This document shows, in pieces, positions 21,101 through 32,884 of a stretch of DNA of 64,000 bases. A program made the translations under genes and the position numbers. The stretch comes from Tubiluchus corallicola. Taxonomy: Eukaryota > Priapulida > Priapulimorpha > Priapulimorphida > Tubiluchidae. The notes beneath the pieces were generated by a model that was given only the letters and a program-made list of their open reading frames with translations, was not told the origin of the DNA and did no database searches. Each line of letters begins with the position of its first letter. Positions within the stretch are counted from its first letter, which is position 1. The stretch covers positions 183,242-247,241 of the forward strand of contig JAQGDQ010000346.1 of NCBI GenBank assembly GCA_030141605.1, in the 5' to 3' direction.

Positions 21101-22172
21101 TGTGTTTTTTATTTTTTTAATCTTGAGATTCGGCAATTCTTGACTTTCGTATGCCGATCCCACGTTGATAGCATCAAAAATTCTGAAAATTATGCATATA
21201 TTATTCTTATCAATCACTTTGATCCATTTTCTCATTTTTGTGTTTTCATCACCATTTTTTCTTTTTTTAAATTATCTTTTATTGTATTCATTCATGCCAT
21301 TTATTAAGTTAACACTGCACAAGTTTTCTTATAGTGTTGACTTGATGTCATGCGCTATTGATTTATAAGCTAAGTATGTTACATGTTGTTCTGTATGTAC
21401 ATGTACACATTGACATTGTATATAAAAAAATCTAATCTAATCTACTGACATAAATAACAGCCATTCTCCTCTTTGACTCGCTGATTGGTCGGTCGATAGG
21501 TTCGTTGGTAGATTTGTTAATTTCCACTAGCAGCTAGTTAGTTGGTTTATTGATTCGTTGAATATTTGGGTGGTGGTTGGTCTGTTAGCTCATCATTGTG
21601 GGCTGCTTAGTTAATTAATTGTTTGTTTGATTGCCTAACTGGATAGTTGGTTGTTTTGTTAGTTGATAGTTTTCTAGTCAGCAATTGATTTTTCGGTTAC
21701 TAAGTTGACCGGTTGGTCTACTGGTCGACTAATGAACAAGTGAACAAACCAGATAATTTTTAAATTTCTATAAACAAGAAAAATAAGCTTTACCTTTAGT
21801 TATTTTGTTAGGCTCCTGTTTACATGAAAAAGTTGGTGTGACTGTGGAGCCTCTGACGTTCAATCCCCAGTGGTCAGTTTGATAGCTAGCCAGACGTACT
21901 GTCACAACTCGACCCCGTTGTTCTACAAACTCCGCATTCCAAAAGTCGTCGGTAACGTTCACATCTACATACGACTTGCTGTCTCCAAGAGTGAACGTTT
22001 GCAACGATTTCGAAACCCAAGAACTTTGCCAAATGGTTATCGAGCACCCAGCAGTAAAAGGATTGTCCCAGCATTCGGTAACGTCAACGGTACATTTGCC
22101 ATAACAGTTCGACGTGAAAAATGCTACGGTCATTATGAGTGATGAAATTGAATGTCCTTTACTGAACATTTT
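17728..22172 (-). CDS. Gene B: Kunitz-domain type I membrane receptor with ITAM-like tail (5 coding exons)
   Basis: Five exons (22172-21794, 20871-20533, 20243-20073, 19332-19167, 18103-17728) join in one frame, with ATG at 22169 and TAG ending at 17728, giving 475 residues. Intron phases are 1, 1, 1 and 2, and every junction has GT and AG. Domains in order: signal peptide (about 1-23); an unrecognised four-Cys domain (about 24-118); a Kunitz-like domain with a long insertion (126-238); a canonical Kunitz domain (239-295); an acidic/Thr stalk; a transmembrane helix (about 320-348); and a basic stop-transfer followed by a 124-residue tail. The tail has PPVY/YEEL at Y384 and an ITAM-like pair Y453-x2-V, x8, Y465-x2-L. 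Kunitz modules usually bind proteases or block channels. The tail suggests SH2 or WW partners at the plasma membrane. Both roles are inferences. Tandem paralogue A lies 3 kb downstream. The frame, phase and paralogue agreement make the gene model strong, but the function is unknown. Confidence 0.85.
19167..19332 (-). CDS. Gene B exon 4: stalk and transmembrane helix
   Basis: Acceptor TTTTTTTCAAAG leads into AFSEEDTTTHVYVE, then a stretch of about 29 Ile/Val/Ala/Gly residues, then YYCVKV. Donor GT|GTAAGT is phase 2. The juxtamembrane KxKPRR, contributed partly by the next exon, gives a type I (N-out) orientation. No charged residue sits inside the helix, so pairing with an adaptor through a buried salt bridge is not indicated. 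The homologous exon in A is at 13483-13630. Confidence 0.85.
20073..20243 (-). CDS. Gene B exon 3: canonical Kunitz/BPTI domain
   Basis: The exon is 57 codons, phase 1-1, bounded by TTTTACAG and GCAG|GTGTGC. The spacing is C1-x8-C2-x16-C3-x7-C4-x12-C5-x3-C6, with WHFDP before C3, IPFGFGRC through C4 and CEDFC at the end. This is one residue longer than the classic 15-residue C2-C3 gap. The predicted P1 residue is Phe, which would favour chymotrypsin-like over trypsin-like targets if it inhibits at all. A single-exon, symmetric-phase Kunitz module is the usual arrangement in animals and allows exon shuffling. Confidence 0.9.
20533..20871 (-). CDS. Gene B exon 2: Kunitz-like domain with large insertion
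   Basis: Acceptor TTTTAAAG and donor GTGAGT are both phase 1, and the exon is 113 codons. The cysteine order matches Kunitz/BPTI (C1-x8-C2 ... C3-x9-C4-x12-C5-x3-C6), including YYYF before C3 and CYQAC at the end. Between C2 and C3 there are 72 residues instead of about 15. The extra segment is rich in Gly, Tyr, Pro, Ser and Gln. The residue after C2 (the P1 position in inhibitors) is Thr. The C3-C4 gap is longer than the family norm and lacks the usual GG. It is therefore a divergent, possibly non-inhibitory Kunitz module. Confidence 0.8.
21095..21440 (+). mobile_element. Probable non-LTR retroelement 3' end in gene B intron 1
   Basis: The segment ends TGTATATAAAAAAATC and then repeats TCTAA (AATCTAATCTAATCT). 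A short tandem tail of this kind is typical of CR1/L2-like element 3' ends. Nothing similar is in the matching A intron, so it arrived after the duplication. No coding part remains, and the call rests on the tail alone. Confidence 0.35.
21478..21740. repeat. Degenerate GGTT/GGTC tract, gene B intron 1
   Basis: Counterpart of 14150-14400 (GATTGGTCGGTCG, TTGGTTGGT-like units, ending TGACCGGTTGGTCTACTGG). It sits directly beside exon 1. Confidence 0.75.
21794..22172 (-). CDS. Gene B exon 1: signal peptide and four-Cys N-terminal domain
   Basis: The ATG at 22167-22169 sits three bases after a T-rich TTTGTTTAG acceptor, so a 5'-UTR exon probably lies upstream. Residues 1-23 are hydrophobic and end near NCYG, a likely signal peptide. 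The mature domain has Cys pairs in KCTVDVTEC and TAGCSITIW, and it ends with TPTFSC. It has an NVT glycosylation site that is absent at the aligned position of A. The alternating hydrophobic pattern suggests a beta-sandwich. I do not recognise the family. The donor is AAAG|GTAAAG, phase 1. Confidence 0.85.
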
Positions 22173-22839
22173 CTAAACAAAATAATATAATTACATTCAA
22201 CATGCTATTTAAAATGTATTACTTGAAAAAAGTTTAGGCTCTCGCAGTGACCAAAAAGAAGCTTCTTGTTTTTGCCCCCTAAGATATGAGCTTAGGGCTT
22301 TCGAATTGTTTGCAAACACTACTAATTTAAACTTCATATTAATTCTACGAAAGCAGAATAAAACAAAACAAATTATATAACAGATTATATTTTTTATTCT
22401 CTATTCCTGTCAGAAAATTACTATCCAAATGAATTCGTTGAATTCTTTTACCATTATAAAAAACACTTCTTAATCAATTATCTCAATAATACTATCTTGT
22501 ACATCAGTATTGTAATTCATTAAATAAGATGCTGGGTTTAATCATTATTTGCGTGTGCCAGTTACTATCTATTAATCACGGATCATCCATTCATTCTTCT
22601 CAAAATTTTTGAACAAGTTCATAAAATAATTTTGAGGTTTTAAAAAGTAGTAACATTTGATTTTGCAAAAGGCCAAAGTTTGTTAACATGACAACATGAC
22701 GATAGTTAATTGTTATTCTGTAAACGTACTAAAATGTACTACATGTAAACTGGGTCAGCACTGTATCGAGGATAGCCTACAATAACGGCTGCTACTACAG
22801 TATTATAAAAAAAAGTCACCAACGTATCTTACTTTGTGT

Positions 22840-23255
22840 GGTTACAAATGTGTGGTTACAAATGTGTATGTACAACGTGGATACACTAAAGCATTACAAG
22901 AAACTTATCAACATTGCTTGATCAAGCAAGGAAACTTTCAATGCTACTGAAAATAACTTACTGCTACTACAGAAGCTGTAAATCCCATGTACCCAACTAT
23001 GTTATGGAGTAAATATACAAAAGTAACAAACGTACATATACAGTACACTACAGCATACAAGAAGCTCACCAACTTAGCTTTATCAAGCAGAGAAACTTGG
23101 GAGAGCAACTAAATTTTGTCCTACTAATAGTTTCCTGCTTGACAAAATAGTTGTAAAACCCAAGTACCAAGTTGTGGAGTCAACAGACAAAAGTAAAAAT
23201 GTACATTTACACTGTGCTAAAATATACAAGAAGCTTACCAACTTAGCTTGATAGT
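22840..23255. repeat. Tandem array of ~165-190 bp units upstream of gene B
   Basis: Two and a half diverged units share ACTAAAGCATTACAAGAA-like, ACCAACTTAGCTTTATCAAG and AAACTTGGGAG blocks. The array lies in the putative 5'-UTR intron of B and accounts for part of the 1.1 kb that A lacks. Confidence 0.65.
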
Positions 23256-23530
23256 TCATTCAGGTACGGTCTGATTATGCAGATCAGCATTAATCAATAA
23301 CAATTACGCACAGTAAAGCAATTCTTGAGTATCTTGAATCGTCGTCGTTCTAACCGGATTTCACTGTGTTTTTCACCAAATCTCGTGTGTTAACATACAG
23401 TAAACAGCAATAAAACTGTGCCTGCAAACACCTCTGGCAAATTCTTGTCACGTCACGCTTTTGCTTCGGTTGAGTTCCTAGAATGGATCAGTGAACTGTC
23501 GTCATTGCAGACATGGCTTAGTAAGCTGGC

Positions 23531-23545
23531 TGACGTCACTTCCGG
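23531..23545 (-). promoter_or_regulatory. CRE/ETS composite site upstream of gene B
   Basis: TGACGTCACTTCCGG reads on the minus strand as an ETS site (CCGGAAGTG) abutting a perfect CRE (TGACGTCA), a known promoter-proximal arrangement. It lies 1.36 kb upstream of the B start codon. That fits a noncoding first exon plus a 5'-UTR intron ending at the acceptor 22173-22174. The assignment as promoter is inferred. Confidence 0.45.
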
Positions 23546-23969
23546 ACTCTACATTTCGCCATTCTGTCTAGTAAACCCTTTTGTATGATATTATTAAAAT
23601 TTTAGCTTTCAAGTATGTTAAACTATATTTAGGATCTTACTATCACAGGAAGAGATACTGCGTGAATACAATTCCGTTTCCTGTCTGTCCCATTTCAAAA
23701 GAAAGATGTAGGCTACATAGTAGAGACCGTACTTCGTTCCAATGCAAATGCATTTCCTTATAGCGCGGGTGACAAATGTGTAAAATCCTTGATGATGATA
23801 ATAGTCGAGTTGTCATGGTGCTAACGCTCGTAATTCCAACAATCTCATGACATTTATTTCCGAGCATTTCTGGGGCTGAGCAATGAACGAATAGATGGCC
23901 GCTAGGTTCAATACTCGTTTTGAAAAATTTCATTCACTCGCTAATTCTGGCTATTTACATCTTCAAATT

Positions 23970-26900
23970 TGTAAATAAAGGATCTCTGATGGATCAGTGT
24001 CTCATCTTAGAACCTCATTATCATTACTGTTATCATAATCATAACTGCAATTACTATTTAAAGGAAAACCGGACGACTGATTAGAACCAATCTCATTTTA
24101 ATTTACAGTCCAAAATATACATTTTTGCCTATAAAAGTTTGTAATTGTTTCTTATATTTGAATAATTAACTTGGAAATTTAATTAACTACAACCGAACAC
24201 AGCTATCGATTATGTCACAAACTAACCACAATTTGTGCAATGGTAGGCATCTTTCCTGCGCGTCAAGCACTTTTGCGTAAGCGAAGATTGCTATAAGATT
24301 CTGATGTGATGTCACGTAAAAGTGCTGTACGTCACAGACGAACATTGCAGTTCATGATCATGCTTATCACGCTACCGCTACTATTTGTCGGCCACGCGGA
24401 TGTGACATAAAGACGCCATTGCCAGTCTTAGTAGATTCACTGAGCGACCTGAGCCGCGCCTAGCTTTGGCAGTTTAACAAAATTTAACTATCCGAGGTAA
24501 TTATTATTTAAACTACGCTTTGATTAAAAAAAAGCTATTGGAGTTTTCAATATTTTAGAGCATACTTTATTTTGAAGTAATGTTTACACAATCGCCCGGT
24601 TTTCCTTTAACTAAACCTCAAAATAGAGCCAAGGCGCCAAATCCACTTGGATGAACAAAACAAATGTTAATATATTAATAATTTTGTTGAGTCACTTACA
24701 CTGCAAATAAGGCGGATTTATATTTCTTCAATTGTTTTTTCTGTCAATTGTTTCTTCAAGAAATTAGGTCGACATGCTTTACTTATCTTATTGATTATGC
24801 TGGTAGTCGCAGAAGGTAATTCTTTTCAAGTTACTTCAAGAAAGGTGTTCACTTTTAACTTTAAATTATACTATATAATTACTGGAGATACTGTACCCCA
24901 ATCTACTTAAATTTAATATATACGTAAATATCCAAAATGTTGGGAGAGATAACTATTGAAAATCAGTGGTCAATAATATACATTATGTAACAAATGACCA
25001 TTTCGAAATATAGCACCAGTTATCTGAGGTATCTATATAGGCCTAAAAAATTTACTGAATTATAGCTATGTAAATAAATAAATAAACAGCACTTGTTGCA
25101 GTAAATCTGGTGTATTTTTGTATAAATTTGATCAGTATTTCGACATTCCGTCCTCATCAAGTATAGCCAAAAATTGCAATTTGCTCTATCTAGATTCAGA
25201 AATTGATAACGCCAAATTACAAGTTATTCAAGTTAAAGCGTTACCTAGATATATTTATATCTGCTGTCCAACCTCTCAAGTCACAAATGATAAATCAGAT
25301 AGTGGTGATAACGATGATATATTTTATTAATATAGGATACATACATAATATAGGATACATACAAGAGGTATCACAAACGCATGATTAAATTAAGAACTTG
25401 CTGCATTCTTGCAATGTCCATAATTCTATTGTTTGTGGACTTATTTTATTTTTGAAACACAAATTACATTCATTTTTTTCTAAATACCACCTGCAATCAT
25501 GTTTTCTATTTGCATTTCCTATCGCATGCATGTATGATGCTTCACTTAGTTCCTGGTGGTCGTCGTCCCCTCCTTCGTCTGTCTGTTTCGGACGCCTCCT
25601 GCTGCCATCTAGCGGACATATTCCTAACAATTGTAGTTGTATTTCAGTACCACCATCACTTTTGTGACTATGCAATTTTCCCATTCACAATTGCATAATT
25701 CACAAAAATGACGGCAGTATCGATCGACAAAGAGCGTGACGGTTTTACATCTCGGGAAAATAAGAAAATCCTTTATAAATCTGCAAATAAACAAAAAGGG
25801 TAAAGTTACTAACAAGGAAGACAGAAAACAACATTCATATAAACAATAGGCCTACAACTTAGTGACACAAAAATAGCATTAATAATTAACGCACTGCTAA
25901 TTTAACTAAATTGATGAAATTGAAACTTGTTTGATGTCATTTTCATTACGTTCGAGGCCCAGCTAGTACAATGCACATTTTTAAACCTATGTGTATCCAG
26001 AGGTAGGTGTCATCAGATAAATTATCGCTAGTATGTTAGCTCGCAAAATCCAAAATCACATTTGAAGCGTGCATTGTAATGCAGGCACCTAATACAAATG
26101 ATTAAATTTGCTAACTAGTGCTGTAATTTGCAATCGATCGTTAAATTTTACGATCTTTTATCTGCTTTTTCTTTGTATTAAAATCCCTAAATAAAGTACT
26201 TCTCGCGCATTTTTCTGTTACACAAAACAGCCAAAAATATTCAAGCACTGACTGCAAAAGTAGACTATAAAGAACTACAAAAATAGCCGTGAGTATTGAG
26301 TAATATGTGATAACACAGCTTTGTAGTTAGTTAAAATCTAAAATGCTTTAGCATCAATTGTTTAAAGAAACAGCATCAATTTCTGCATAATTAATATTTT
26401 CATACATTTTTCCTTGTTTGTTATTAGAAATTTATTGTTTTTATTGCTATTGATTTACAAGATAACGTTTCCTTTTAGCAAAAACAGTGTGTGATACACA
26501 TGCGCAAACAACCGCAGACAGTAGACACATTCCTGAGGTGAATATTAGCACAATTTTCTATGATGCGTTCGAAATTATTTCACCTCGTTAAAACTCGAAA
26601 TTTTGAAAATGCTTTATTTGCACAAGATGTATTTAGCCATTGCTGTGTGTAATGAGGTAAAAAGCTGTTCTGCCAGACACTACCAACTAATAAAACGGCA
26701 GTGGGATAAGCAGTGGGAAACTAAAAAGAAAACGTGTTAGTAACGCAAAACAATAAAAAATACATGATGCCATTCAGGTTTTGTAAACGCACTCACGCAC
26801 GCACGCACACTCAGAAACAGAATCGATTATTAGGAATCAAATAATAAGACCAATAAAACCATCGAGATTTTAGGTTCACTACTTGTTAGTCAAAAGGAAA

Positions 26901-28641
26901 GCTTGTATTTATAAATTTTTTGCAGCAATTTAATTGATATGTAACCGCTGTAACCACATGTTTTCATTTTCTTAAAAAACAGAATGTTTATGCTATGTGG
27001 TTAAAAAATGAATGATATACAGCCACATGCAAAGTAATTGCAAGACAATCTAATTTCATATTTTGACCTAATTTAGTTTTTACGTTTTATATTTAATCAT
27101 AATCTATTTGCTTTAATTTTTTCAATTCACGTCACTTAACGCCTTTATGAAGGCAAGATGCTCAAATTTTGATTTGAAACTCAAAATTATGTTCAAATAG
27201 CTAATCAATTTATAACTAGCCAGGGCTGGCCAAAACCTTTGCAGTATACGTTGTCCACCATATTCACTGTCCCTTTCATAATAGGAGAGTAATTAGGCGC
27301 AATAACAACACTAGCTTCATAATAACACTGGGTGACGGAATTAATAAAATTCGTGGGTGGTTTCGTAAAATTAATAGATTGTTCATTCAGTCTACTTTAC
27401 GTGACCTCAATTTTTTCAAGGGTCGAAAAAGCCTTTCACTGGGATTTTTAAATGCAGTGGTAATTAGTAACAATCGAAAATACAGAAGGAGAATATAGAT
27501 TATATTTGCACAAATAACAATCTAAAATAACTTAAATATGCTGGTTTAGGTCTAAAGAAAGAACTACATTAAATTTATGTAAAGGTAAAAATAGCAGCTT
27601 CACACGCGCAATAAGTTGCAAATTTATTATTTTTGGACACACTGTACATTAAACCGTATCTACAATTTGATTTCACATTTCAATACAAATGCTTTTTTTG
27701 TTCTATCCTCTCACGCGACAAGACGTTTTGATAATAAAACGTTTTAAAATAACCTGAATGTAAAATACGACGTGTCAATACTATTCGTACAAACCAACTC
27801 CCGGATGACAGCATGACAACGTAGAAGATACGCTGCCATAATTATCATCATCAAATACAGAAATTTGCTGACTATGTTACATATATTTTTGTGCAACATG
27901 AATAGCGCTTCTATTATGGTCGCGCAGGCATCAAACAATCTACCTGTCAATTTACTAAGATATCAGGTGTAACTTTGTCGGCAAACATCACAAGGCAGTT
28001 CATTACTGTTCAATTAATGCTGATGTAGTATTAAAGCCAGACACTAACAATGGATTTCACTCTTAACAACATCTATTCATAAGGCTTAAAATCCGCACAT
28101 GTTCCTTCATGTCTTTGTCTCAGTATGTCTCCAGACACTTTGTCTTCACTGGATTTTTAAAGCAAAATCTCTTACTATAACCCTTTTTGTTCATCGCAAC
28201 TTCTTTGACAAGTTTTAATAGAATGTATGCAGACGAAACATCAAAACATTATCACAAATACAAAATTTACAACATCCTTTCTACGTTTATATGAATTTTG
28301 CCACAGTTTACGTGCTCGCCAAGCGAATGAAATACAGAAATATACATGTAATTAGTCCTATAATGTTTCCAAAGACCAGATTTTCGTCATCAGCTACAAA
28401 ACAAATGATTTCGATGATTCCAAATAGAAACGAAATTTTTAACTTGATAATTATGCAAAACATTGCTACTTATTTCTTTAAGTAGCTATTACTATATGTA
28501 CGTTTGACACAATTTATTTCACACGAATATAGACAACGGAGAGTCTACAAATTCTCAATAGCAAGAAGATATATCAGTTGGCACAAAGATCCCACGATAA
28601 ACACAATTTTTATAATGCTACCTAAGGACATCACTAAAAGG
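23970..28641. other. No gene seen
   Basis: AT-rich DNA to the right of the duplicated block. A 99-codon minus-strand frame at 25385-25684 starts at an ATG but matches nothing I know. Confidence 0.55.
25331..25371. repeat. Short direct repeat AATATAGGATACATACA
   Basis: A 17-base unit repeated with a short spacer. Confidence 0.8.
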
Positions 28642-28867
28642 TAGAGGTGCAACCAATATTTATTTATTATCCAAACGCTTTCGGCGAGTGACGCCATCGT
28701 CTGGGAACAGATATGAACAATAACCGATATGAAAAATAAAATGAAAATATGATAAATGTCACATTTTTTATTTTATTCTTCATAAATTACAGTTGGTAAT
28801 TTTTGATCCCTGATGATGGCGTCACTCACCAAGCCCTGTTGGATAACAAATGTTTGCTGCACCTCTA
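28642..28867. mobile_element. Palindromic MITE (~226 bp), TA-flanked
   Basis: TAGAGGTGCA at the left is mirrored by TGCACCTCTA at the right. The arms continue imperfectly for about 70 bp (GAGTGACGCCATCGTC against GATGATGGCGTCACTC). The TA at each end fits a Tc1/mariner-type target duplication. The core is AT-rich. Confidence 0.75.
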
Positions 28868-29026
28868 ACTATTGGCAATATCTTCTACTACCATTATTGT
28901 ATTAAATGGGTTCTACGTCTCCAATTTTCTACACATTTTTATTAAAAAACAATTTGTTTTTAATTTGTAACACTTCATCTTGCTAGTGGCATTTGTAAAA
29001 GAGACACACATCTCAGTTTCTGGTTT

Positions 29027-29175
29027 CACACCGCCCGGTTTCTCCTCTTTTCAAGGAGCTGTAAATCTCCAAGACCTCTGTGCCAGGCGCTGCTGACCAC
29101 GCCTTAGCGCGCTGGGTGGGGATATTAGAGGGAAATTTACAGCTCCTTGGAAAAAGGAGCAAGCGGGCTGCACGG
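29027..29175. repeat. GC-rich palindromic element (~149 bp)
   Basis: Imperfect arms of about 42 bases (CAAGGAGCTGTAAATCTCC against its mirror GGAAATTTACAGCTCCTTGG) enclose a GC-rich loop with GCGCTG and AGCGCGCTGGG. It could form a long hairpin. It is distinct in base composition from its surroundings and 160 bp from the MITE at 28.6 kb. Confidence 0.7.
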
Positions 29176-29597
29176 CAATGTGGGTGACGCTTACAAATGC
29201 CTCTATCAATGGTAAGGATTCCAAGTGAATTTACGAGAACGTCTTTATGAACGACCCTGTACATTTCTGCTTCGAATTACCACGACCACATTTATTTCGC
29301 AAAACAATTAAACGAACAGTATTTTAGGTAAACTTGCGTTTAAATTTGGTAAATCGAGCACACTTTCTAAAGCTCTTTGTGGACAAGCGAGAAAAAGTTG
29401 CTAGTAAACTTTACACGCAGCCTGTAAAGGCTTAAAAAGTCATGACCTGCCATTACTTGTATTCATGTTACTGACTTAAATCATATTACAAAAGCCTGGT
29501 CAAATTAATACCATCACGACATCACGGAAAGTACATAGATGAAGCCTAACCTATTAATACCATGCAAAAGATTTAAGCCATCTTAATAAAAACAACA

Positions 29598-29700
29598 GGC
29601 GAGTAGGTGGCTGAGTAATCTGTAATGTGCTCTTGGTGACCGAAGTTACGCAACATCAACGTTAATCACCGCATGGATAGGCGATCCTGGGCTCAATATT
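29598..29700 (+). mobile_element. tRNA-like SINE head
   Basis: GTGGCTGAGTAA is a near-perfect A box, and CTGGGCTCAATATT is a degenerate B box at Ser/Leu-tRNA-like spacing. There is no foldable cloverleaf. Confidence 0.35.
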
Positions 29701-31227
29701 TGGTCTCTTCTGATTTAGTGTCACATGTTACAGCATAACTAAGCGATTCCGGCTCGGATCCAATCATCTACATGAACTAGGTCATGTCAGTAAGTTCTTT
29801 TTAGATAGCCTTGACCAGAGTTTTTGTCATGGACCAAAAACGCAAAAAAGTTTAGATGTCGCATTTTGAACGTACATTGAGAAAATTTAAGATGCAATTT
29901 ATGATTTACAATATTAATTTCATTACAGTACACCAGTAGCACATAGTAAAAAATAAGTAATAAAATACGAATAAAATGAAAATAGCAGCAAAGCAACACC
30001 TACTTAAACAAACACGCGATTTTATTTTAACATGCCACAAACGTCTGCAACGTTTCCGACCAGTTATGGTTCAGACCATGTTCGTAGAACAATCAACCTA
30101 AATAAAATACAGTGTTGAAAATTACAAATACTAAATTGTAAACTTACAGACCGTGTGATACAAAGCCATATGACAGAAAAAATAAGTTATGTTACTCCAA
30201 CATAATTCATTCTCTGACTAACGCCAAGTGGGTGGTGCTAAGAGAAATCTTTGCTCCAAACATGAACAACACAAAATGATCAGGTACAATGATCAGTTCA
30301 AAATAATTCCAGGGGCAGAGAAGAAAGTGGATCACTAAGCTCTGACTGAAATTTTAATATCAAACGAGTTTCAAAAATGTGCAAATGAAAATCACTGCTA
30401 GCAGAATCTAAAATTTTACAAATCAAAAGTCAGTTTCTCTAATACAAAATATACAAAAGTTCTGAAAAAGAATGTACAAACGCGCAGGTGAATGTTTAAA
30501 GTTCAACTTTCCACTCGTTAGCGCGTGGAATTTTATTTTGCATAAACTTTAACAAAGGTAACATAGTAAAAAATGAGAATTTGTCAATCCGCTGTGCTTT
30601 TGTTAGTCATGCCCGTTAGTCAATTCGTTGTTCATAGGCCACTGAAGACTCCCATCTTGAATTCACCCTAATGTAAATAACCACACAGGAAAAACTTATT
30701 AGCAGTTAACTTTCAACTGTATGCAATGGGTGTAATTGTACGCCAAAGCACACTCTGACTGTCGAAGCCTATCTTATAGTTATAATCTTACTTATCCTTA
30801 TTACATTTCGATAAGTTATAGCGGCAGGCCTACATTGAGGCCACTCATACCTACGAGACCTAGCAAATTATTTTAGTTAAATAAACAAACACTCAACGGA
30901 TACGTTTTTGATTTTTCTTAAACATGTGAAACTCGTTTGCGTGGCAGGCGACATTGGATCGTTATAGGGTTAAGCCATTAGCAAATTTATTAGTCTCTAA
31001 ACTATAAACGTAGATCGTCTTTACAATAATAGAAATAACAATAATTTATTATTCATAAGGACTTCAAATCAGTAGCGACTGATTGGAAAAGGTTTAAATA
31101 CGGTGTTTATTTAACGATTGGGCGTGTCCGCAATGACAAGATATCCCTTTTCGGATTCTAAAATGATCTCAAATTGGTACAAAATGTTAGTTGTTGACTA
31201 CCTGCAGCGTTGTAAGGAGAACACGCC

Positions 31228-31665
31228 TGTTTTTCCTTCTTTCCTTTTTTACTTTTTCTTTCTTCTTTCATTCCTTCAATCCTTCCTTCCTTCATTCTTT
31301 CCTTATTTTCTTTCTTCTTTCTTTCTTTCTTTCCTTCTTCCTTTCCTTTATTTCTTTTCTTTCTTCTTTTTTCATCTTTTTACCACCACTTCCTTCCTCC
31401 CTTCCTTCCATCCTTCTTTCTATTCCTTCCTTCCATTCTACTATCTTTTTTCGCTTTCCTGTTCAATTTTCCCTTCTTTTTGGTTCTTTCTTCCATTTTG
31501 TTTTGTTTTGTTTTAGCTCGTTATTTTCCTTTTCTTTCGCTTTGTCTTCGGTATTTTTTCCTTCTATTTTCCATTTTAAATTCTTTACCTTCATTTTTTT
31601 TCATTTCATCCTTCTTTTTTCTTTCTTTCTTGTTTTTCTTTACTCTCTTCTCCATCAACCATCAT
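31228..31665. repeat. Polypyrimidine TTCC/TTTC tract, ~440 bp
   Basis: Almost purine-free plus strand with CCTT and CTTT units. The two long plus-strand frames are Phe/Ser/Leu low-complexity artefacts. Confidence 0.95.
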
Positions 31666-32884
31666 TTTCGCTGACCTTTTCCGGAAGCTCAAAGTTAAAA
31701 TGCATAGGCTTATTATCATAACTATCCCAGTCTCGTGTTATGAGCCTGATGAGCTTCAGACACCTTTCCTGAGCTCTTTCAAACAGGAAAGCTAATCTAG
31801 TCCTATCAATAATACTTTACTCCTAACCTTTACATACAAATGTCATTGCTTGGGCGGATTATATCACACGTTTGATAACTAAACGCCTGTTTGCGACTAC
31901 CACGTGCGTTTTGTACACTGTCTTGCGTGTCTCCAACACAATCGCTGCAAATATAATCTTATATTCAACATGAAAAGAAGCTCAACAAAAAAGAGCAGAA
32001 GCTGTTGTCTAGGCAACCGAAGGTGTAGTGACTCATGATCATCGCTAGTTATCTTTATTTCCTGTCTCACTCATCTTTCGCTCTTACTGGGAGAGACGCG
32101 ATGACACATAATTATAGCCTGTAGGACTACCTTCTTGCAGTGGATTATTACAGGGTTTTCGTTCAAAGCAGGATCTGTACAAATGCAACAGGCTCTGAAC
32201 TCAGATGAAGTCAATGTATCGTCAGGTGTTAGAGAAACTACGTTCAACATTTTAAAACCTAGGCTGCCAAAACGTCGCATCGTATTTGACAAAGAGACAA
32301 ACGTCTACCGTAAATCAAAACTTTTCATTCTTACACGCAATTATTGTAAAACCAGTAGCATTGTGGCCAACTAGAAAACATTAGCATTTTATCCGTGACA
32401 AATGGAAGCAGTTAAGCACGTTACTGTTGGAACCCAGTAGATCGCATCTAAATTAAAACTGCGTTCGTATTTACACTAAACATTAATAATTTGAAATGCC
32501 TCAAAAATAAGGCGCACCGTAATTTTTGTTTATGTAAGGTATACAGCATCAATTAACATCAACAATGATTTTCACTTCTCCATGGTTTTCGCCTCCATAT
32601 TTCTTTCACAGAAATGGCTTCAAAGTGAGTAGCATCACCAGGTTTGGTAACCATGGGCTTATTATGACTTTCATTTCATCTTTGTTATTTTGTCTTTATT
32701 ATGAGCTTGACCCCGTATTTCAAATTTTACCTTTATCGTTACCTGTACCCACGCATTTCAGTTTTTACCTTTATTTTCACTTTGACCCGTGTATTTCGAT
32801 TTTACCTTTATTGTGACCTTCACCCCTGCACTTCACATTTTACCTCAGTTTAAAAATCAATTAGGAAATACTTTACGGCATATA

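Noticed and set aside
27223-27240. CAGGGCTGGCC as the start of a further hAT element
   Set aside because: No matching inverted end or 8-bp duplication found downstream.
31118-31721. 132- and 176-codon Phe/Ser/Leu-rich plus-strand frames
   Set aside because: Polypyrimidine tract with almost no purines, hence few stops. No domain pattern.
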